This document shows positions 7,877 through 11,237 of a stretch of 11,237 nt of DNA, piece after piece. The stretch is from the NCBI GenBank assembly GCA_021823045.1, contig JAKAPB010000028.1:1-11237 (forward strand). Direction: 5' to 3'. Each line of letters starts with the position of its first letter. Positions within the stretch are counted from its first letter, which is position 1. This DNA comes from Actinomycetes bacterium (GTDB lineage Bacteria; Actinomycetota; Acidimicrobiia; Acidimicrobiales; Acidimicrobiaceae). Both the position numbers and the translations under genes were made by a program. The notes under the pieces were generated by a model. That model was not told the origin of the DNA. It did no database searches and saw only the letters and a list, made by a program, of their open reading frames with translations.

Positions 7877-8323
7877 CTAAGGCTGTACGAATAAGACCCT
7901 ATTGAAGATGAAGAACTTCCCAACCCATAAGATCCCAAAAGCGGCTAATGACGCCAAATTAACAAACAAAACATCGCCCATGTGGGAAAGGTTCATCGTC
8001 GTCGCCAAGTGATGGGCGTACCCGACGGCTATAACCGACAGGGCGAGCCCGACAAAGGCGAGTGCCCAAAAGGGAACTACTTCCTTCATAAAGTGTGACT
8101 TCCCGGTCTTGCCCCAGGCCCAGGCTCTATTGAGGTAGTAGGATGGCACCGCAGCTATCGCAGTCGCCATGATGTTGGAGGTAGTAGCGGACCACCGGCG
8201 CAAAACACCGTAAAAGAGGAAGAGGAGGCCTTGGGTAATCACCACCGACACCGCCGACACCGCCGTGTACTTGATAGTTTTCGGCTGCAGCGCAAGTGAC
8301 TTCAGCCTGATCACGGTATCCAT
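7877..8323 (-). CDS. GtrA-family small membrane protein
   Basis: From ATG 8323 this is a 148-residue protein with four hydrophobic segments (~19-40, 46-66, 82-104, 117-141). The GtrA-type signatures are PSYYLNRAWAWGK (60-72) between helices 2 and 3, and KFFIFNRVLF (136-145) at the end. GtrA proteins are thought to help move or present polyprenol-linked sugars across the membrane during cell-surface glycan synthesis. The exact role of most members is unknown, and no glycosyltransferase gene is nearby. The frame is open upstream to ATG 8464 (195 residues), but that start would overlap the divergent tesB start and swallow the likely promoter. The GtrA domain is already complete from 8323. No strong ribosome site precedes 8323, so the start is less certain than the family. 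cobT follows 22 bp after the stop. Confidence 0.85.
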   Translation of the reverse strand: MDTVIRLKSLALQPKTIKYTAVSAVSVVITQGLLFLFYGVLRRWSATTSNIMATAIAAVPSYYLNRAWAWGKTGKSHFMKEVVPFWALAFVGLALSVIAVGYAHHLATTMNLSHMGDVLFVNLASLAAFGILWVGKFFIFNRVLFVQP

Positions 8324-8379
8324 GAGGCTTTGGTCTTTGTTGTCCTGATGATCCTGAATAGTTGAATTCACGAATATAC

Positions 8380-8408
8380 AGCCTAACCAGATTCCTAAAG
8401 AGTTCCAA
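8380..8408 (-). promoter_or_regulatory. Candidate gtrA-cobT promoter
   Basis: On the minus strand, TTGGAA (8403-8408) is exactly 17 bp from TAGGCT (8380-8385). This is a good sigma70-like pair, and its -10 is identical to the candidate hemE -10. Transcription would begin near 8373, leaving a leader of about 50 nt before ATG 8323. That is too short for a cobalamin riboswitch. If correct, it also excludes the longer gtrA start at 8464. Confidence 0.45.
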
Positions 8409-8451
8409 ATAATACGACTAGTAACCGCTGCGAATCTGTAAAGATGAAGGA

Positions 8452-9303
8452 GTGAGTCAAGCATTAGATGACCTAGTGGCGCTACTGGACCTCGAGAGGC
8501 TCGACAACGACGTCTTTTTGGGGGTATCGCCGGACGAGAATAGGAAGCGCGTCTTTGGGGGGCAGGTCGCCGGACAGGCCCTTATCGCCGCAGGAAGAAC
8601 CGTTGAACTCGGAAATGTTCACTCGCTACACGCTTACTTCTTACGACCAGGTAACCCAAAGGTTCCAATCACCTTCGAAGTCGATCGAATACGTGACGGC
8701 AGGAGCTTTACCACTCGACGTGTAGTAGCAAAGCAGAACCAGATTCCGATCTTCAACCTCTCCGCTTCTTTCCACATCGACGAGGAAGGGGTGTCCCACC
8801 AGTCTCCGATGCCCGAGGTTCCGCCGGCCGAAGGACTACCGACATTCATGGAGCGGATGGCCCCTTGGGCTCATTCAATGGGCGACTGGTACGAAAAGCC
8901 CAGGGCGATCGACATGCGCTATGTCGATCCACCCAACATGGCAAAGGAGATGGGGGCGCGTGAGCCCAAGAGTCGGGTTTGGATGAAAGCCGACGGAAAG
9001 CTGCCCGATGACCCACTGCTTCACTCAGCGGTTATCGCTTACGCTTCAGACATGACCATCTTGGACTCCACAATGCTCCCGCACCGGATCAGTTGGAATC
9101 AGCCCGGTCTCATGGTCGCATCCTTGGATCACGCAATGTGGTTCCATCGCGAATTCAGGGCGGACGAGTGGTTCCTCTACTCTCAAGGCTCCCCTAGCGC
9201 CCACGGAGCCCTCGCAATGGCGCGGGGGCAGATCTTTAGCCACGACCGACGGTTAGTGGCATCTGTGGTCCAAGAGGGCCTCCTGCGCTTACCCAAGGAT
9301 TGA
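8452..9303 (+). CDS. tesB: Acyl-CoA thioesterase II (TesB family)
   Basis: TesB hydrolyses acyl-CoA to free fatty acid and CoA in the cytoplasm. The 283 residues form two hotdog domains, close to the 286 of E. coli TesB. The N-terminal domain contains RKRVFGGQVAGQALIAA (31-47) and HSLHAYFLRPG (58-68). The C-terminal domain contains AYASDMTILD (196-205) and SLDHAMWFHR (224-233), and ends VVQEGLLR (272-279). The likely catalytic set is D200, S224 and Q274, against Asp204, Thr228 and Gln278 in E. coli, so Ser replaces Thr. I chose the GTG start at 8452 because the protein then begins MSQAL, as E. coli TesB does. AAGGA touches the start codon directly, which is too close for a normal ribosome site. 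A three-codon frame, ATG AAG GAG TGA (8444-8455), ends across the GTG. The gene converges on gltA. Confidence 0.93.
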   Translation: MSQALDDLVALLDLERLDNDVFLGVSPDENRKRVFGGQVAGQALIAAGRTVELGNVHSLHAYFLRPGNPKVPITFEVDRIRDGRSFTTRRVVAKQNQIPIFNLSASFHIDEEGVSHQSPMPEVPPAEGLPTFMERMAPWAHSMGDWYEKPRAIDMRYVDPPNMAKEMGAREPKSRVWMKADGKLPDDPLLHSAVIAYASDMTILDSTMLPHRISWNQPGLMVASLDHAMWFHREFRADEWFLYSQGSPSAHGALAMARGQIFSHDRRLVASVVQEGLLRLPKD

Positions 9304-9325
9304 GGCGGCAGGGCAAGGCTTAACT

Positions 9326-9359
9326 GAACCGAGGCGGTTTGTTCCCACCGCCTCGGTTC
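9326..9359. terminator. Bidirectional hairpin between convergent tesB and gltA
   Basis: GAACCGAGGCGGT (9326-9338) pairs perfectly with ACCGCCTCGGTTC (9347-9359): a 13-bp stem with an 8-nt loop. It lies 22 bp past the tesB stop and 9 bp past the gltA stop, where two converging transcripts need stopping. Neither side has a long T run, so it is not a textbook intrinsic terminator. It may work without the U tract or protect 3' ends. Confidence 0.8.
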
Positions 9360-9368
9360 TGATACTAC

Positions 9369-10637
9369 TTAGCGCTGATCGATGTGGAGATACTTACGCT
9401 CGGGAACTCCGGTATAGCTCTGGCGAGGCCTAATGATCTTGGAATCCTGATCCAACATCTCATTCCAGTGAGCCAACCAACCGGCGACCCTCGGAATCGC
9501 AAAAAGTACCGGGAACATGTCGACCGGGAAGCCCATTGCCTGATAGATCAGGCCGGAGTAGAAGTCTACGTTCGGATAGAGCTTGCGGGAGATGAAATAT
9601 TCGTCGGAGAGGGCCACCTCTTCGAGCTTCAAAGCGATGTCTAAGAGCGGGTTCTTCCCGGTCACTTCGAAGACGTCGTAGGCGACCTTTTTCACGATGC
9701 GCGCCCTTGGGTCGTAGTTCTTGTAGACCCGATGCCCAAAGCCCTGGAGCTTTCCGTTTCCGGCCTTCACGCCGTCGATGAAGGCTGCTACGTTGTCCAT
9801 GGTGCCGATCTCGGTGAGCATCCTTACGACTGCTTCATTTGCACCACCATGTCGAGGGCCATAGAGGGCTGCGCAGGCGGCTGCGGTAGAGGAGTAGGGA
9901 TCGGCGTGGGCAGAACCAACGACCCTCATCGCAGTGGTCGAACAGTTCTGCTCATGATCTGCGTGGAGGATGAAGAGGATGTCCATCGCCCTAACCAAGG
10001 TGGGGTGCGGCTGATAGTGCGGCTCGGCGATCTTCCACATCATCGAGAGGAAGTTGGCGGGGAAGGTTAGCTCGTTGTCTGGGTAGACAAAGGGCATACC
10101 AACCGAAAATCTGTAGGCTGCTGCGGCGAGGGTCGGCATCTTTGCGATCAGGCGCACTTCCTGGTTCTTGCGGGCTACGGGATCAAAGATATCCTTAGCG
10201 TCAAGGTAAAAGGTCGAAAGGGCGGCCACCGCAGAGACCAAGATACCCATCGGGTGGGCGTCGTAGTGGAAGCCATCCAAGAAGCGCTTGCGCACATTTT
10301 CATGGATAAATGTGTGGTGAGTGACCTCTTTAGTCCAAGTGTTGTACTGAGCTAGGGTCGGGAGCTCGCCGTTCAAAAGGAGATAGGCGACTTCGAGATA
10401 GGTCGAGTCCTCCGCTAACTGCTCTATCGGGTAACCTCGGTATCTCAATATCCCAGCGTCGCCATCGAGGTAGGTTATTGAACTCTCTGTCATGGCCGTA
10501 GTCGTCAAACCTGGATCTAAAAACCAGACCCCTGGCAGCAACTTTTGCCACTGGGCGGAAGAAACCACCCCATTTTCTAGCGGGATCTCTACAGACTTTC
10601 CCGTCCGATTATCCGTTACCGTTATGCTGTCGGCCAC
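9369..10637 (-). CDS. gltA: Citrate synthase (type II, hexameric-like)
   Basis: The enzyme condenses oxaloacetate and acetyl-CoA to citrate, the entry step of the TCA cycle. The 422 residues match the length of GltA of the E. coli and mycobacterial type. The catalytic residues are visible: H263 in YGPRHGGANEA, H302 in GFGHRVYKNYDPR and D358 in NVDFYSG, corresponding to His264, His305 and Asp362 of E. coli. Other signatures are GILRYRGYPIEQLAE (62-76), HADHEQNCSTTAMR (225-238) and RPRQSYTG (403-410). The first ~55 residues form the small N-terminal domain typical of this type. The start is GTG 10637, supported by GGAAGG (10645-10650) 7 nt upstream. A 2-methylcitrate synthase is less likely given the N-terminal domain and the length. 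The 117 bp upstream hold direct and inverted repeats that may regulate it. Confidence 0.97.
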   Translation of the reverse strand: MADSITVTDNRTGKSVEIPLENGVVSSAQWQKLLPGVWFLDPGLTTTAMTESSITYLDGDAGILRYRGYPIEQLAEDSTYLEVAYLLLNGELPTLAQYNTWTKEVTHHTFIHENVRKRFLDGFHYDAHPMGILVSAVAALSTFYLDAKDIFDPVARKNQEVRLIAKMPTLAAAAYRFSVGMPFVYPDNELTFPANFLSMMWKIAEPHYQPHPTLVRAMDILFILHADHEQNCSTTAMRVVGSAHADPYSSTAAACAALYGPRHGGANEAVVRMLTEIGTMDNVAAFIDGVKAGNGKLQGFGHRVYKNYDPRARIVKKVAYDVFEVTGKNPLLDIALKLEEVALSDEYFISRKLYPNVDFYSGLIYQAMGFPVDMFPVLFAIPRVAGWLAHWNEMLDQDSKIIRPRQSYTGVPERKYLHIDQR

Positions 10638-10696
10638 TTCTTTGCCTTCCTAACTCTCAGCGTGCTACGGGCACAGATCAACCCCCGATGACTCTG

Positions 10697-10716
10697 CCCC
10701 TCCAGACGAACTGGGG
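10697..10716 (-). other. Small hairpin in the gltA upstream region
   Basis: CCAG (10702-10705) and CC (10699-10700) can pair with CTGGGG (10711-10716), giving six base pairs with a one-base bulge at 10701 and a loop at 10706-10710. It lies near the predicted gltA transcription start, so it may form in the leader or be incidental. Confidence 0.25.
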
Positions 10717-10724
10717 TCCATTTT

Positions 10725-10747
10725 TCTGTCAACTTCTCTGTCAACTT
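10725..10747. repeat. Tandem 11-bp direct repeat upstream of gltA
   Basis: TCTGTCAACTT occurs twice (10725-10735 and 10737-10747) with one base between, a 12-bp period. On the gltA strand each copy reads AAGTTGACAGA, so each contains a consensus TTGACA -35 hexamer. The copy at 10727-10732 could be the gltA -35. The matching -10, 17 bp on, is TCGTCT (10704-10709), which is weak. Confidence 0.6.
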
Positions 10748-10752
10748 TGACA
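10739..10752. promoter_or_regulatory. Palindrome TGTCAA-CT-TTGACA, possible operator
   Basis: This perfect 6+2+6 inverted repeat begins two bases past the GNAT stop codon and shares its left arm with the tandem repeat. Two half-sites facing each other, with a third in tandem, resemble a dimeric regulator site placed over the gltA -35 region. No regulator can be named from the sequence. Confidence 0.35.
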
Positions 10753-10754
10753 AT

Positions 10755-11219
10755 TCACCTTACATTGCGGCCAGCGAGATCACTCAGCTGGTACCTATAG
10801 ACGTTCGTGTCCCTCAAAGCAAAGCCGCAGCGAAGGTACAACCTATTGGCCACGTCTCTATCGGGGCGCGAAGTCAAATCAACCGTCTTTGCACCGCGCT
10901 CCTTCGCACGATCCAACGCCGCCTTTACAAGGGCTTCACCTAGTCCGGATCCCCTCGCTTTCGAATCTACTACCACATCTTCAATGAAGCATCTTGTTCC
11001 AGTAGGTATCCTACCTACAAGTAGCGTGAGAGTGCCAACTACGTCATTGCTTTGGGTGGCAATAAAGACGTCCGTAGAGTCGCTCTCGATCATCTGAGCA
11101 AGGACCCTGCTATCGAAATCCACATTTGACGAGGAGAGTTGTGCTAAGAGCAAAGATATCGAGTTCGCCAGTTCCTCCGTAGCCTCGCTTGCTATTTCAA
11201 TTCGAAGATCTCGATCCAT
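10755..11219 (-). CDS. GNAT-family N-acetyltransferase
   Basis: The 154-residue protein is a single GNAT domain. The acetyl-CoA pyrophosphate loop is visible in VVVDSKARGSGLGEALVKAA (82-101), with R89-G-S-G-L-G94 matching the family R/Q-x-x-G-x-G/A pattern. Before it, DVFIATQSNDVVGTLTLL (50-67) forms the central strands. After it, VANRLYLRCGFALRDTNVYRY (123-143) matches the family C-terminal motif (N-x-x-Y-x-x-x-GF). The acceptor could be a protein, an amino acid or a small amine; nothing here decides. The start is ATG 11219 with GGAAGGA upstream, so the gene is complete although near the window edge. It reads toward gltA with 117 bp between them. No terminator-like hairpin with a U tract follows it, so read-through into gltA is possible. 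Confidence 0.88.
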   Translation of the reverse strand: MDRDLRIEIASEATEELANSISLLLAQLSSSNVDFDSRVLAQMIESDSTDVFIATQSNDVVGTLTLLVGRIPTGTRCFIEDVVVDSKARGSGLGEALVKAALDRAKERGAKTVDLTSRPDRDVANRLYLRCGFALRDTNVYRYQLSDLAGRNVR

Positions 11220-11237
11220 ATGACTATCCTTCCAACT

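Noticed and set aside
7855..7938. Longer CobT start giving 28 extra Ser/Gly/Tyr-rich residues
   Set aside because: It overlaps the end of gtrA, has low complexity, and the internal ATG 7854 has a good ribosome site and the normal CobT N-terminus.
8324..8451. Cobalamin riboswitch upstream of gtrA-cobT
   Set aside because: The predicted leader is about 50 nt, far shorter than the ~200-nt riboswitch, and no conserved B12-box-like sequence was seen; the gtrA-cobT gap is only 22 nt.
1..11237. CRISPR array, mobile element, phage, defence or toxin-antitoxin system
   Set aside because: No spaced repeat arrays, transposase, integrase, terminal inverted repeats or defence domains were seen; every sizeable frame is housekeeping or a known family.

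Overview
The window looks like ordinary chromosomal DNA from an actinobacterium. The main evidence is the ctaE-qcrC-qcrA order (oxidase subunit III, a diheme cytochrome c, and a Rieske protein with three N-terminal membrane segments). This is the hallmark of the actinobacterial cytochrome bcc-aa3 branch. A HelD-type RNA polymerase-recycling ATPase and a Gram-positive type HemY/CgoX oxidase fit the same picture. Base composition is only moderately GC-rich by eye, and GTG and TTG starts are frequent. That would suit a moderate-GC lineage such as some Acidimicrobiia, but this placement is inference and the sequence alone does not prove it.

Layout, left to right. Positions 1-1944 (minus) hold a respiratory operon read ctaE, qcrC, qcrA, with qcrA running off the left edge before its iron-sulfur domain. 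Position 2015-4198 (minus) is helD, 70 bp upstream of ctaE on the same strand. Divergent from helD, hemE and hemY/cgoX (4264-6764, plus) form a two-gene haem unit joined by an ATGA overlap. Converging on them are gtrA and cobT (minus, 8323 down to 6790). tesB (8452-9303, plus) diverges from gtrA and converges on the citrate synthase gene gltA (9369-10637, minus), with a strong 13-bp hairpin between them. A GNAT acetyltransferase gene (10755-11219, minus) lies upstream of gltA.

The theme is aerobic energy metabolism: citrate synthase, haem synthesis and the bcc-aa3 chain that uses the haem. Lower-ligand activation for cobalamin, thioester hydrolysis and RNA polymerase rescue are alongside. Genes are tightly packed. 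The longest gene-free stretches are about 130 bp (8324-8451) and about 117 bp (10638-10754), so none exceeds 300 bp.

I found no CRISPR array, insertion sequence, phage gene, tRNA, rRNA or toxin-antitoxin pair, and no convincing undescribed system. The points most worth a second look are the gtrA-cobT pairing, the tandem repeats upstream of gltA, the overlapping divergent helD/hemE promoters, and the chained TTG starts in the qcr operon.
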